Origin: CAVUEG01 sp963740525
GTDB lineage: Bacteria > Actinomycetota > Actinomycetes > Propionibacteriales > Nocardioidaceae
Direction: 5' to 3'
DNA: 64,000 bases
Assembly (NCBI GenBank): GCA_963740525.1
Contig: CAVUEG010000006.1
Location: forward strand, 1,426,001 to 1,490,000
Position 1 is the stretch's first letter, and each line of letters begins with the position of its first letter. Below are positions 34,973-45,305 of the stretch, in pieces. Made by a program: the position numbers and the translations under genes. The notes under the pieces were generated by a model. The model did no database searches and was not told the DNA's origin. It saw only the letters and a program-made list of their open reading frames with translations.

Positions 34973-35289
34973 TCAGCTGCGCGGGGGCTCAGGACTTTCG
35001 AGCCCTTCGAGCCCTTCGGGCCGCTCCGGCGCGAGTTGCGCCGGCGTCGGCAGTAGTCCCAGCCGATGACGCCGAGCCCGAAGCCGGCCAGGCAGGTCCA
35101 GAGCCACCAGATGTGGTCGTCGGCCGCGAGCCTGCCGTAGAACGGCAGCAGCAGCACGAAGGCGACCAGCCACAGCCCGGCGCCGACCGCCACCGTGCGC
35201 GTCCCGTTGACGTCGAGCGGGTCGACGTCGGCGATCACGTAGGTGCGGTTGCCGATCTCGTGGGTCTTCGGCTGCTCGTCGGGCGTCAC
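34973..35289 (-). pseudogene. DUF2530 membrane protein, frameshifted at the 3' end
   Basis: From GTG 35289 the frame encodes a small membrane protein with two helices (AVGAGLWLVAFVLLLPFY; WWLWTCLAGFGLGVIGW) and CRRRRNSRR, the DUF2530 pattern. In that frame no stop occurs for another 400 bp antisense to DUF3027. In the neighbouring frame a TGA lies at 34973-34975, 1 bp from the DUF3027 stop, after SPEPPRS. A single missing base in the GGCTCGAAG tandem repeat (35000-35017) would restore it. TAGTTT (minus strand, 35297-35302) is 7 nt before the GTG. Confidence 0.7.
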
Positions 35290-35362
35290 GGGAACCAAAC
35301 TAACCGACGTGTCGCACGACCCCTCCCACACGTCGATCCGGCGGTCTGCCACACTTCCGCGC

Positions 35363-36805
<1,443 letters not shown>

Positions 36806-36833
36806 ACGACGGCGACGCCGTAGGGTCGGTCCC

Positions 36834-37733
36834 ATGACCGACGCGGTGAGAGCTGCGGGGCTCGTCAAGACCTTCGGCGCCACTCGTGCGCTGGACGGTC
36901 TCGATCTGGTGGTGCGCACCGGCGAGGTGCACGGCTTCCTCGGGCCGAACGGGTCGGGCAAGTCGACCACGATCCGGGTGCTGCTCGGCCTCCTGCGCGC
37001 CGACTCGGGCTCCGCCTCCCTGCTCGGCGGCGACCCATGGCGGGATGCCGCAACCCTGCACCGGCGGCTGGCCTACGTGCCCGGGGACGTCAACCTCTGG
37101 CCGAACCTCACCGGTGGTGAGGTGATCGACCTGCTCGGTCGCCTCCGCGGCGGGTACGACGAAGCCCGGCGCGCCGTCCTCCTCGAGCAGTTCGACCTCG
37201 ACCCGTCCAAGAAGTGCCGTAACTACTCCAAGGGCAACCGGCAGAAGGTGGCCCTGGTGGCGGCGCTCGCCTCCGACGTCGAGCTGCTTCTCCTCGACGA
37301 GCCGACGTCGGGTCTCGACCCGCTGATGGAGGCCGAGTTCGAGGCGTGCATCCGCGCCGAGTCCGCCCGCGGAAGGACCGTCCTGCTGTCCAGCCACATC
37401 CTGTCCGAGGCAGAGGCGCTGTGCGACAGGGTCAGCATCATCCGGGCCGGCCGGACCGTGCAGACCGGGACCCTGGCGGAGCTTCGCCAGCTCACCCGGA
37501 CCACGGTCGTGGTCGAGACTGATCGCTCGTCTGAGGGACTGGAGTCGATCGAAGGGGTCGGGCATGTCGACCGGGTCGGGGGCCGGGCCTCCTTCGACGT
37601 CGACCACGCGCATCTCGGTGAGGTGATGGGTCACCTCGCAGGCCTCGGCATCCGCAGCCTGGTCAGCCACCCCCCGACGCTCGAGGAGCTGTTCCTTCGT
37701 CAGTTCGGCGACGAGCCGGAGTCGCTGCCGTGA
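36834..37733 (+). CDS. ABC-2 exporter, ATP-binding subunit
   Basis: A 299-residue ATPase with Walker A GPNGSGKST (about 42-50), a signature of variant form YSKGNRQK in place of LSGGQ, Walker B LLLLDEPTSG and the H-loop SSHILSEAE. DrrA-type ATPases with YSKG signatures drive drug or polyketide exporters. The stop overlaps the permease GTG (GTGA). TAGGGT at 36821-36826 lies 7 nt before the ATG, so the transcript is probably leaderless. Confidence 0.93.
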   Translation: MTDAVRAAGLVKTFGATRALDGLDLVVRTGEVHGFLGPNGSGKSTTIRVLLGLLRADSGSASLLGGDPWRDAATLHRRLAYVPGDVNLWPNLTGGEVIDLLGRLRGGYDEARRAVLLEQFDLDPSKKCRNYSKGNRQKVALVAALASDVELLLLDEPTSGLDPLMEAEFEACIRAESARGRTVLLSSHILSEAEALCDRVSIIRAGRTVQTGTLAELRQLTRTTVVVETDRSSEGLESIEGVGHVDRVGGRASFDVDHAHLGEVMGHLAGLGIRSLVSHPPTLEELFLRQFGDEPESLP

Positions 37734-39313
37734 CCGCACTCGCGGGGACCGGCGCCATGTGCCGGTTGCTGCTTCGTCGGGACCGGGTCCGGTTGCCGGT
37801 CTGGCTCGCGAGCCTGCTCGGGGTCGTCTACCTGTCGGCCCGCGCGGTGCAGTCGGCGTACCCGACCCAGGCGGCGGTCGACTCCTACGCGAACTCCCTC
37901 GGCTCCTCGCCGGCGGCGATCGCGATGGCGGGTCCGCCGATCGCCCTGCACACCAGGTCGGGCGTCGTGATCTACGAGGTCACGCTGACCGCGGTCGTCG
38001 GGGTGTCGTTGATGGTGATCTTCCTGGTCAACCGGCACACGCGCGCCGAGGAGGAGGTCGGTCGTACCGAGCTGCTGCGCTCGGGGGTCACCGGCCGCCA
38101 CGCCGGCTCGATGGCCGCGCTGCTGGTCGGTGCCCTGGCCTCGGTCGTGCTCGGGGGTGGGATCGCGCTCGCCCTGGCCGGCGTGTCGGTCCCTGTCGCG
38201 GGCGCCGCGGTCTTCGGCGCCTCGGTGGCGGCACTTGGTGTCCTGTTCGCGGCCCTGACCCTGGTCCTGGCCCAGGTGTTCACCCATGCCAGATCCACTC
38301 TCGGCGCGGCACTCGTGGTCCTCGGAGTGGCCTACGTGCTCCGCGCCGCAGGGGACGTGCGCGACGACTGGCTGGTGTGGCTCTCCCCGATCGGCTGGTC
38401 GCAGGCGACCCACCCGCTCGGCGAGAACCGCTGGTGGCCGCTGCTGGTCTCGCTCGGTGCGGCCTCGCTGCTGGTCACCTTGGCGGTGATGCTGGCGAAC
38501 CACCGTGATGTGGGGGGTGGCCTGATCGCCCCGCGTTCCGGTTCGCCGTACGCGGCGAAGAGGCTCGCGACTCCCTGGGGCCTGATGGCGCGGCTCCAGC
38601 GTGGCTCGCTTGCCGGCTGGGTCGGGGGAACGTTCGCGCTCGGCGTCATGATCGGTTCACTCAGCCGCGAGACCGAGCAGATCGTGCGTGACAACCCCAC
38701 CTTGGCGCGATACCTCGAGGCGACCGGCCAGGGATCGATCGTCGACTCCTTCTTCGCGGCGATGCTGCTGATCCTGGCGCTCGTCGCCACCGGCTTCGCG
38801 GTGTCCTCCGGGCTCCGGCTTCTGGGAGAGGAGACCTCGGGACGCAGCGAGCTCCTGCTGACGGCCGGACTCTCGCGGGCCCGCTGGCTGGTCGGCTCTG
38901 TCTCGGTCACTCTGGTCGGCAGCGTCCTGGTCCTCGCCTCGGCCGGACTCGGGATGGGGTTCAGCCATGCCCTCGTGGTGGCCGACCCGGGCGAGGTGCC
39001 CCGGCTCGTCCTGCTCCAGCTGGCCTACGCTCCCGCCGTGCTGCTGCTGGCCGCGCTCACCGTGCTCCTCGTCGGCTGGCGACCCGGCTGGGTCGGCCTG
39101 GTCTGGCTCGGCTACGGGTTCTGCTTCGTGGCCGGGTGGCTCGGCGGGTTGCTCGGCCTGCCCGCCTGGGTCACCTGGCTCTCACCCTTCTCGCACGTGC
39201 CTTCGGTCCCGGCCGAGCACGTCACCGTGGGCGGATCTGCCGTGATGCTGCTGGTGGCGGCGGCTCTCGTGGTGGCGGGTGCGGTGGGGCACCGCAGGCG
39301 CGACCTGGGCTGA
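37730..39313 (+). CDS. ABC-2 exporter, double permease subunit
   Basis: A 527-residue membrane protein with about twelve helices in two repeats, matching the TetR/antibiotic-exporter permease class of actinobacteria (RHTRAEEEVGRTELLRSGVTG and its echo RLLGEETSGRSELLLTAGLSR). Both halves are on one chain, so it forms a full transporter with the upstream ATPase. Substrate unknown; relatives give tolerance to antibiotics. The marR/MFS pair follows after 55 bp and is a separate unit. Confidence 0.9.
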   Translation: MTALAGTGAMCRLLLRRDRVRLPVWLASLLGVVYLSARAVQSAYPTQAAVDSYANSLGSSPAAIAMAGPPIALHTRSGVVIYEVTLTAVVGVSLMVIFLVNRHTRAEEEVGRTELLRSGVTGRHAGSMAALLVGALASVVLGGGIALALAGVSVPVAGAAVFGASVAALGVLFAALTLVLAQVFTHARSTLGAALVVLGVAYVLRAAGDVRDDWLVWLSPIGWSQATHPLGENRWWPLLVSLGAASLLVTLAVMLANHRDVGGGLIAPRSGSPYAAKRLATPWGLMARLQRGSLAGWVGGTFALGVMIGSLSRETEQIVRDNPTLARYLEATGQGSIVDSFFAAMLLILALVATGFAVSSGLRLLGEETSGRSELLLTAGLSRARWLVGSVSVTLVGSVLVLASAGLGMGFSHALVVADPGEVPRLVLLQLAYAPAVLLLAALTVLLVGWRPGWVGLVWLGYGFCFVAGWLGGLLGLPAWVTWLSPFSHVPSVPAEHVTVGGSAVMLLVAAALVVAGAVGHRRRDLG

Positions 39314-39337
39314 CCCGCGAGCCCTGAGGGCGGAATA

Positions 39338-39365
39338 GTTAGCAGGGCTAATGAGTTATGCTAAC
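39338..39365. promoter_or_regulatory. MarR operator overlapping the marR promoter
   Basis: GTTAGCA (39338-39344) and TGCTAAC (39359-39365) are perfect 7-bp inverted arms 14 bp apart. Nested inside is TTAGC-3-GCTAA (39339-39351). The -10 box TATGCT (39357-39362) overlaps the right arm and ends 6 nt before the ATG of marR. The layout predicts autorepression, with the MFS gene on the same transcript. Confidence 0.65.
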
Positions 39366-39368
39366 GAT

Positions 39369-39818
39369 ATGTCCCCCTCCCTCGAGAAGATCGCCCGCAC
39401 CGACGCCGGACTTGCCTCCGTGCTCGGTGTGTCGGTCGCGCGGCTTGCCCGGCGGCTGCGGACCGAGGCACCGAGCGCCGACGGGCCGAGCGCCGGCGCG
39501 CTCTCCGTGCTGGGCGTGCTCCGCCGCAACGGCGAGTGCTCCATCGGGGAGCTGGCCGCCCACGAGCGGGTGCAGCCCCCGTCCATGACCCGCACGGTCA
39601 ACTGCCTGGTGGAGGACGGCTACGTCGTCCGCCGTCCGCACGAGACCGACGGGCGTCAGGTGCTGATCGCCCTGTCGGAGAAGGGCTCGGAGATCCTCGC
39701 CGTCCAGCGGCGCCGTCGGGATGCCTGGCTCGCCCAGCGACTGCGTGAGTTCACCCCCGCGGAGCGTGCCGTCCTGCGCGACGCCGCCCCGCTCCTCGAA
39801 AGGCTGTCCAACGCTTGA
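39369..39818 (+). CDS. MarR-family regulator
   Basis: A 149-residue winged-helix protein: LRRNGECSIGELAAHERVQP and SMTRTVNCLVEDGYVVRRPH form the DNA-binding part, with DGRQVLIALSEKG as the wing. MarR proteins bind palindromes and respond to small phenolic ligands. The TATGCT at 39357-39362 puts the start point at or near the ATG (leaderless), and the stop overlaps the TTG of the MFS gene (TTGA), so repressor and pump are made together. The operator lies immediately upstream. Confidence 0.92.
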   Translation: MSPSLEKIARTDAGLASVLGVSVARLARRLRTEAPSADGPSAGALSVLGVLRRNGECSIGELAAHERVQPPSMTRTVNCLVEDGYVVRRPHETDGRQVLIALSEKGSEILAVQRRRRDAWLAQRLREFTPAERAVLRDAAPLLERLSNA

Positions 39819-41107
39819 GTCCCACCTTCCGTGCCCTGTCGAACCGCAACTACCGCCTGTACGCCGCAGGCGGTGTGGTGTCGAACGTCGGGACGTGGAT
39901 GCAGCGGGTGGCCCAGGACTGGCTGGTCCTGGTCCTCACCGGCAGTGGCACGGCACTGGGCATCACGACCGGGCTCCAGTTCCTGCCGATCCTGCTGATC
40001 TCGCCGTACGCCGGGCTGATCGCCGACCGCTTCCCCAAGCAGCGACTGCTCCAGGTCACGCAGCTCATGATGGCGGTGCCAGCCCTTGTCCTCGGACTGC
40101 TCGCCGTGACCGGAGTGGTCGAGACCTGGCACGTCTACGTCCTCGCCTTCGTGTTCGGGCTCGGGACGGCGTTCGACGCCCCTGCCCGGCAGTCCTTCGT
40201 CAGCGAGATGGTCTCGGCCGACGACCTCAGCAACGCGGTCGGCCTCAACTCCGCCTCGTTCAACGCCGCCCGGATCGTCGGACCGGCCATCGCCGGGCTC
40301 CTGATCGCCGTCCTGGGCGGGGGAGTAGAGGCGACCGGCTGGGTGATCCTGCTCAACGCCCTGAGCTACGGGGCGGTGATCTCGGCGCTCCAGCGGTTGC
40401 GGCTCGACGAGCTGGACACCCCGGTGCCCGCCGCCCGGACCAAGGGGATGATCCGCGACGGGGTCCGCTACGTGCGCGGACGCCCGGACCTGATGCTGGT
40501 TCTGGGCATCGTGTTCTTCACCGGGACCTTCGGCCTCAACTTCCAGATGACCTCCGCGCTCATGGCCACCGAGGTGTTCGGCAAAGGTGCCGGTGAGTAC
40601 GGCATCCTCGGCTCCGCGATGGCGGTCGGCTCGCTCACCGGCGCACTGCTCGCGGCCCGGCGGACCCGGATCCGGCACCGCCTCGTGGTCGGAGCCGCGC
40701 TGACGTTCGGTGTCGCCGAGATGGTGGCGGGTCTGGCACCGAGCTTCCTCGTCTTCGCGCTCTGGGTCCCGGTGCTGGGTCTGTCGGCACTGACCATGAT
40801 CACGGCGGCGAACACCACGATGCAACTGACCACCGCACCCGCACTGCGTGGCCGGGTGCTGGCGCTCTACATGATGATCTTCATGGGCGGCACGCCGCTC
40901 GGCTCACCCCTGATCGGTTGGATCGGTGAGCAGTTCGGTGCGCGCTGGACCTTGCTCGGCGGTGGCGCAGCCACGGTCCTCGGAACGCTGCTGTCGGTCG
41001 CCCTCTTCCTACGCTCCCAGCGACGCGTGGCGGGCCGGGCCCAGGCCCGGACCCACGACGGTCCGGCGCCTGAGCCTTCGGACGCCGCAGTCCGCGGCGC
41101 CGCCTAG
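39815..41107 (+). CDS. MFS transporter, DHA3/EntS-like
   Basis: A 430-residue, 12-helix transporter beginning FRALSNRNYRLYAAGGVVSN and with GLIADRFPKQRLLQ after helix 2, the form found in macrolide and siderophore exporters. Starts at TTG 39815, inside the MarR stop codon. MarR control predicts induction by a toxic compound that the pump exports. Substrate unknown. Confidence 0.9.
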   Translation: MSPTFRALSNRNYRLYAAGGVVSNVGTWMQRVAQDWLVLVLTGSGTALGITTGLQFLPILLISPYAGLIADRFPKQRLLQVTQLMMAVPALVLGLLAVTGVVETWHVYVLAFVFGLGTAFDAPARQSFVSEMVSADDLSNAVGLNSASFNAARIVGPAIAGLLIAVLGGGVEATGWVILLNALSYGAVISALQRLRLDELDTPVPAARTKGMIRDGVRYVRGRPDLMLVLGIVFFTGTFGLNFQMTSALMATEVFGKGAGEYGILGSAMAVGSLTGALLAARRTRIRHRLVVGAALTFGVAEMVAGLAPSFLVFALWVPVLGLSALTMITAANTTMQLTTAPALRGRVLALYMMIFMGGTPLGSPLIGWIGEQFGARWTLLGGGAATVLGTLLSVALFLRSQRRVAGRAQARTHDGPAPEPSDAAVRGAA

Positions 41108-41126
41108 CAGCCCGGCTCGGCGGCCG

Positions 41127-41720
41127 TCACTCGGCGGACTCGAACCAGGGGCTGTGCAGGTCGAGGTACCTCACGTCGTGGATCGCGTTCTCGAGGGTGT
41201 CGGCCACCTCGGTGGGCATCTCCTTGCTCTCGCCCGCACGTGCCTCGGCCTCGCTCGTGAACGCGATCGTCTCGGTGAACGTACCGTCCGCCTCGATCGC
41301 CAGCGTCCCACCGAGGATCTCCGGACGCTCGCGGTGCAGCGCCTCGGTGTCGGTCATGAGTGCCTTCAGCCGGTCGGGGTCGTCGACCTTGCCCTGGATG
41401 ATCTGGACGAAACCGGCCCGGTCCGAACCTCCGTCGAGCATCAACGTGACGTCGTCGCAGTCGTGGAACTGGACCTCGCCGTCCATCAACTCCGCCATCT
41501 TCTCGCTCCACGCCGTCTGCTCCGGACGGGCGGAGTTCGCCATCGCCTTCTCGCGCGACTCGAAGCGAACGACACCGACGAACATGTGGTCGTCGGTGAA
41601 GCCGTACGTGCCGCCGAGGAAGCCGCTCGACTGGTCGCCGACCTCGGTGCGCCATGACTCGGCAAGGGCACGGAGCTCGGCCTCACGGGTGCACTTGCCC
41701 TGGATGATCTGGATGAACAC
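41127..41720 (-). CDS. Tandem-repeat protein of ferredoxin-like ABM-type domains
   Basis: A 197-residue protein with an internal duplication: FIQIIQGKCTREAELRALAE at residue 2 and FVQIIQGKVDDPDRLKALMT at about 105, each followed by GFLGGTYGF or EILGGTLAI and a FESREKAMANSA or FTSEAEARAGES stretch. This is the pattern of a duplicated dimeric alpha/beta-barrel unit (ABM/EthD-like), so one chain may fold like the usual homodimer. Function unknown. GTG 41720 has GGGAGG 5 nt upstream. Confidence 0.8.
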   Translation of the reverse strand: MFIQIIQGKCTREAELRALAESWRTEVGDQSSGFLGGTYGFTDDHMFVGVVRFESREKAMANSARPEQTAWSEKMAELMDGEVQFHDCDDVTLMLDGGSDRAGFVQIIQGKVDDPDRLKALMTDTEALHRERPEILGGTLAIEADGTFTETIAFTSEAEARAGESKEMPTEVADTLENAIHDVRYLDLHSPWFESAE

Positions 41721-41870
41721 AGCTGCCTCCCTGTGGGGTGTGGATGGTCCCCCTGTGATCGGCCTCTTCCCGAGAAGCGGTCGGTGCTCACTGACCGACG
41801 CTAGACCCGGCACCCCGGCCGGTCCATAGGGCGATCGGCCCCTCTCGGGAGGCACCGTAAACTCGCCCGA

Positions 41871-41960
41871 GTGAACCCCCGCTACCGCCGTCTGGTGATT
41901 CCTGGTGCCCTCGTGGGGTTGCTCGCGATCGTGATTCTCGCCTCCCTGATGAAGGGCTGA
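41871..41960 (+). CDS. 29-residue single-helix membrane miniprotein
   Basis: GTG 41871 opens a frame of 29 codons: NPRYRRL, then a hydrophobic run (VIPGALVGLLAIVILASLM) and KG, which is a basic cap followed by a membrane helix. TAAACT (41858-41863) is 7 nt before the GTG with no Shine-Dalgarno, the same leaderless pattern as larger genes in this window. The methyltransferase ATG lies 1 bp after its stop, so it probably heads that transcript. The function is unknown. Too short for most gene callers. Confidence 0.6.
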   Translation: MNPRYRRLVIPGALVGLLAIVILASLMKG

Positions 41961-41961
41961 C

Positions 41962-43179
41962 ATGACTGAGCCGCTGCTGCGCGTGCTGACCCGGATGCGC
42001 GGCCTGGTGCTGGACCCGGAGACCTTCGTCCGAGCGGTCGCGTCGGGTCGCCAGAAGGGCCAGCAACCGAGGTGGCGCCGCGTCGAGCTCAGGTACGTCG
42101 ACCTCAAGGCCGGCCGCCACCTCCAGGTGACCGCGTACGACGATGCCCAGGCGCACACCAGCAACCACGCTGCGGGGGACGAGGCCAAGGCGGCCCTGGA
42201 CGACCTGCTCGACGAGCCGTTCGGCAACTGGCACGTGGAGACCACCACCGAGACCCACCAGGTGCGGGTGACCAAGAAGCTCGAGGCCGTGGTGCACACC
42301 AGCGCGCGGGAGGAGCCCGCCGAGCAGGAGCGCACGCACGACAAGGCGAAGCCGCGTCTGCTGCCCGCGGACGACCCGGTGCTGCGGGCGGTCGGAATCG
42401 CCGACGAGGACGGTCGCGTCAAACCGAGCCGGCAGGCGAAGTACCGCCAGGTCGAGGAGTTCCTGCGCTGCCTCGCGCCGGCCGTCGAGCAGGCGCTGGT
42501 CTCCGGGAAACTTCGCAGACCCACGGCCGAGGACCCGCTGCGACTCGTCGATCTCGGCTGCGGCAACGCCTACCTGACCTTCGCGGCGCACCGCTACCTC
42601 AACCACGTCCTCGGGGTTCCGGTGCACGTCACCGGCGTCGACGTGAAGGCGCAGTCCTATGAGCACAACTCCGCGCTCGCCGCGGAGCTCGGGGACGAGT
42701 CCTCCCTGGAGTTCCTCCAGGGCACGATCGCCGGCGCCACCGTCGAGCGGACGCCGGACATCGTGCTGGCGCTGCACGCGTGCGACACCGCCACCGACGA
42801 GGCGCTGGCACGAGCCGTCGGATGGAAGGCTCCGCTGGTCCTCGCGGCGCCCTGCTGTCACCACGACGTCGCCGCCCAGCTACGGCGGATGCCGACGCCG
42901 GCGCCGTACGGCATGCTCACGCGGCACGGCATCCTGCGTGAGCGCTTCGCGGACACGCTGACCGACGCGCTGCGGGCCGCCGTGCTGCGCCGCGAGGGCT
43001 ACCGGGTCGAGGTGATCGAGTTCGTGGAGAGCCAGCACACCCCACGCAACACGCTGATCCGTGCCCTGCGCACGGGCGCCGTCGCCGGGGAGGACCTCAG
43101 TGCCGAGTACGACGCGCTCACGCGGGCCTGGAACGTCCGGCCGCGGCTCGCGGACCTCCTCGATGGTTCCGCGCACTAG
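41962..43179 (+). CDS. SAM-dependent methyltransferase (Methyltransf_32-like)
   Basis: A 405-residue protein. The C-terminal half is a Rossmann methyltransferase with DLGCGNAYLTFAAHRYL (SAM motif I), VTGVDVKAQSYEHN, LALHACDTATDEAL and APCCHHDVA. The first 160 residues form a separate domain with a beta-rich start. Relatives include eukaryotic METTL25/GSTCD-like proteins; RNA or protein as the substrate is not established. It begins 1 bp after the 29-residue gene and overlaps the next gene by 17 bp. Confidence 0.85.
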   Translation: MTEPLLRVLTRMRGLVLDPETFVRAVASGRQKGQQPRWRRVELRYVDLKAGRHLQVTAYDDAQAHTSNHAAGDEAKAALDDLLDEPFGNWHVETTTETHQVRVTKKLEAVVHTSAREEPAEQERTHDKAKPRLLPADDPVLRAVGIADEDGRVKPSRQAKYRQVEEFLRCLAPAVEQALVSGKLRRPTAEDPLRLVDLGCGNAYLTFAAHRYLNHVLGVPVHVTGVDVKAQSYEHNSALAAELGDESSLEFLQGTIAGATVERTPDIVLALHACDTATDEALARAVGWKAPLVLAAPCCHHDVAAQLRRMPTPAPYGMLTRHGILRERFADTLTDALRAAVLRREGYRVEVIEFVESQHTPRNTLIRALRTGAVAGEDLSAEYDALTRAWNVRPRLADLLDGSAH

Positions 43180-44173
43180 CCACGTCCTGGCAACCGTGCT
43201 GGTGGCGGCCGTGGCCGCGGTGACAGGCGCGCCAGGATCAGCAAGCGCCGACGACACGCCTCGCCCGGTGTTCCATCTCGTCGACCCGCGGATCAACGAG
43301 TCGAGCGGGTTGGCCCTGGCGGGGGGCCGGCTGGTCACGACCAACGACTCCGGCTCCGGTCCCGTGCTCTACGTCCTGGACCAGTGGTCCGGGCGCACGA
43401 TCAGCACCACGACGTACGACGCCGACGTGGTGGACGTCGAGGCGTTGGCGCCCGCCGGCGGTACCGCGGTCTGGGTCGGCGACATCGGTGACAACCTCGG
43501 CCGGAGGGACCGCATCGAGGTCTACCGGGTGCCCGTCGTGCGAGGCACCCGGGCGGTCCATGCGCTGCGCTACTCCCTGGCCTACCCCGACGGGCCGCGC
43601 GACGCAGAGACGCTGCTCGTGAGTCCCCGGACCGGCCGGCTCTACGTGGTGTCCAAGGCGCTCCTCGGCGGCACCGTGTACGCAGCCCCGCGCCGGCTGC
43701 GCACCAACCGGGTGAACCGGCTGACCCCGGTAGGGCGGGTGCCCGGCTTCCTCACCGACGGCACGTTCCTCCCCGACGGTCGGCACGTTCTGCTGCGCGG
43801 CTACTCGTCGGCCGCGGTCTTCACCTTTCCGGGGCTCGAGCGGGTCGCCTCGGTCCCGCTTCCCGCCCAGCCGCAGGGGGAGGCGGTGGCGCTCGCGCCG
43901 GACGGGACCGCCTGGATCACCTCCGAGGGCGTGGGGAGTGCGGTCTACCGGATCGAGGTCCCGGATCCGACCGGAGGCACGGCACCGGAAGCGTCGGCGA
44001 CGCCCACGCGAACGCCCCGGCCCCCGGCGGAGGCGGGCGCTGCATCCGACCCGGGCTCCTTCGGCACCTCGAGGGTCTGGAACGTGGGCGTGGTGACCGG
44101 TGCCCTGGGGCTGCTTGCCGCGCTCGGCGGGCTCGTGCTGGTCCGGCTGCGACGGCGGACTGGCTCGGGCTGA
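43163..44173 (+). CDS. Secreted beta-propeller-like protein with a C-terminal membrane anchor
   Basis: A 336-residue protein with a signal peptide (SHVLATVLVAAVAAVTGAPG), repeated blades (VWVGDIGDNLG, LYVVSKALLGG, AWITSEGVGS), a Pro/Thr-rich linker near 270 and a membrane helix (VGVVTGALGLLAALGGLVLV) followed by RLRRRTGSG. The repeats resemble a PQQ/NHL-type propeller. It is held on the outer face of the membrane. It overlaps the methyltransferase by 17 bp. Function unknown. Confidence 0.75.
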   Translation: MVPRTSHVLATVLVAAVAAVTGAPGSASADDTPRPVFHLVDPRINESSGLALAGGRLVTTNDSGSGPVLYVLDQWSGRTISTTTYDADVVDVEALAPAGGTAVWVGDIGDNLGRRDRIEVYRVPVVRGTRAVHALRYSLAYPDGPRDAETLLVSPRTGRLYVVSKALLGGTVYAAPRRLRTNRVNRLTPVGRVPGFLTDGTFLPDGRHVLLRGYSSAAVFTFPGLERVASVPLPAQPQGEAVALAPDGTAWITSEGVGSAVYRIEVPDPTGGTAPEASATPTRTPRPPAEAGAASDPGSFGTSRVWNVGVVTGALGLLAALGGLVLVRLRRRTGSG

Positions 44174-44257
44174 CCAGGTTCACCGACTGCCGGTTCACGG
44201 ACTGCCCGTTGTCTGGGAACCGGGTTTCCCGGAACCTGCTTCTGGTTACCTAGGGCC

Positions 44258-45292
44258 ATGGCCCGGTTGCGCACCGTCTCTCCCAACACCCCCGGCTGGA
44301 GCCGCCGCCGGGCGGGCACCGGTTTCGTCTACCTCGACCAGGGCGGCGCGCGGCTCACACCCGAGGAGGTGGCCAGGGTCAAGGCTCTGGTGATCCCGCC
44401 CGCCTGGCAGGACGTGTGGATCTGCCCCGTGGCCAACGGGCACATCCAGGCGGTGGGGGTCGACGTGGCCGGCCGGCGGCAGTACCTCTACCACCCGGAC
44501 TGGCGGGTGAAGCGCGACCAGATGAAGTTCGACCGGGTCCTGGAGGTGGCCCGCAAGCTGCCCCGGGCTCGGGCCGCCATCCTGGAGCACCTGGCCCTGG
44601 ACGGGATGCCCGTGGAGCGGGCGACGGCCACCGCGGTACGCCTGCTGGACCTCGGCTACTTCCGGATCGGCAGCGACACCTACACCGACACCAACGGGAG
44701 CTTCGGCCTCACCACCCTCGAACGACGCCACGTGCGGCGGGCGAGAAAGCGGCTGGTCTTCCGCTTCGAGGGCAAGTCGGGCATCGAGCACGAGATCGAG
44801 ATCGACGACCCGCTGGCGGTCGCCGCGGTGGAGACCATGCGTCGACGCCGAGGAGGGGGTGACCGGCTGCTGGCCTACAAGGCAGCGCGTCGCTGGTCGC
44901 CCGTCGACGCGATGCTGGTCAACGACTACCTGCGCCAGCACACCGGCGCGGAGATCACCGCCAAGGACTTCCGGACCTGGCACGCGACCGTGCTCGCCGC
45001 AGCGGCACTGGCTGCCAGCGACGAGCCGGGGGAGACGAAGGCCTCTCGCGCCCGCGCCATCCGGGGTGCGATGGTCGAGGTGTCGGAGTATCTCGGCAAC
45101 ACCCCCGCCATCGCGAGGTCGTCGTACGTCGACCCGCGGGTGATCGACCTCTACGAGGACGGCGTCACCATCGCCTCGACGGTGCGCCGGAGCTTCGCCA
45201 CCGCCGACGAGCGGCAGGTCGCGCTGGAGCGAGCGGTCAGCCGGATGCTGGCCCAGGCGCCCCGACAGGGCCGTCGCGCCAGTCGTCGCTGA
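44258..45292 (+). CDS. DNA topoisomerase IB
   Basis: A 344-residue enzyme of the bacterial/poxvirus-like type IB class. Residues 1-90 form the N-terminal lid (IPPAWQDVWICPVANGHIQA). The catalytic domain carries the Arg/Lys pair with YFRIGSDTYTD and DFRTWHATV (KxxxHxxR equivalents), and Y290 in ARSSYVDPR is the nucleophile that joins the DNA 3' phosphate. It relaxes both positive and negative supercoils. Found sporadically in actinobacteria, often beside Ku/LigD genes; here it stands beside a macrodomain gene. Confidence 0.92.
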   Translation: MARLRTVSPNTPGWSRRRAGTGFVYLDQGGARLTPEEVARVKALVIPPAWQDVWICPVANGHIQAVGVDVAGRRQYLYHPDWRVKRDQMKFDRVLEVARKLPRARAAILEHLALDGMPVERATATAVRLLDLGYFRIGSDTYTDTNGSFGLTTLERRHVRRARKRLVFRFEGKSGIEHEIEIDDPLAVAAVETMRRRRGGGDRLLAYKAARRWSPVDAMLVNDYLRQHTGAEITAKDFRTWHATVLAAAALAASDEPGETKASRARAIRGAMVEVSEYLGNTPAIARSSYVDPRVIDLYEDGVTIASTVRRSFATADERQVALERAVSRMLAQAPRQGRRASRR

Positions 45293-45305
45293 GGAAGGGA
45301 CACTG

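Noticed and set aside
39338..39365. Possible IdeR iron box
   Set aside because: TTAGC and GCTAA resemble parts of the 19-bp iron box, but the spacing is wrong and the site fits the downstream MarR gene better.
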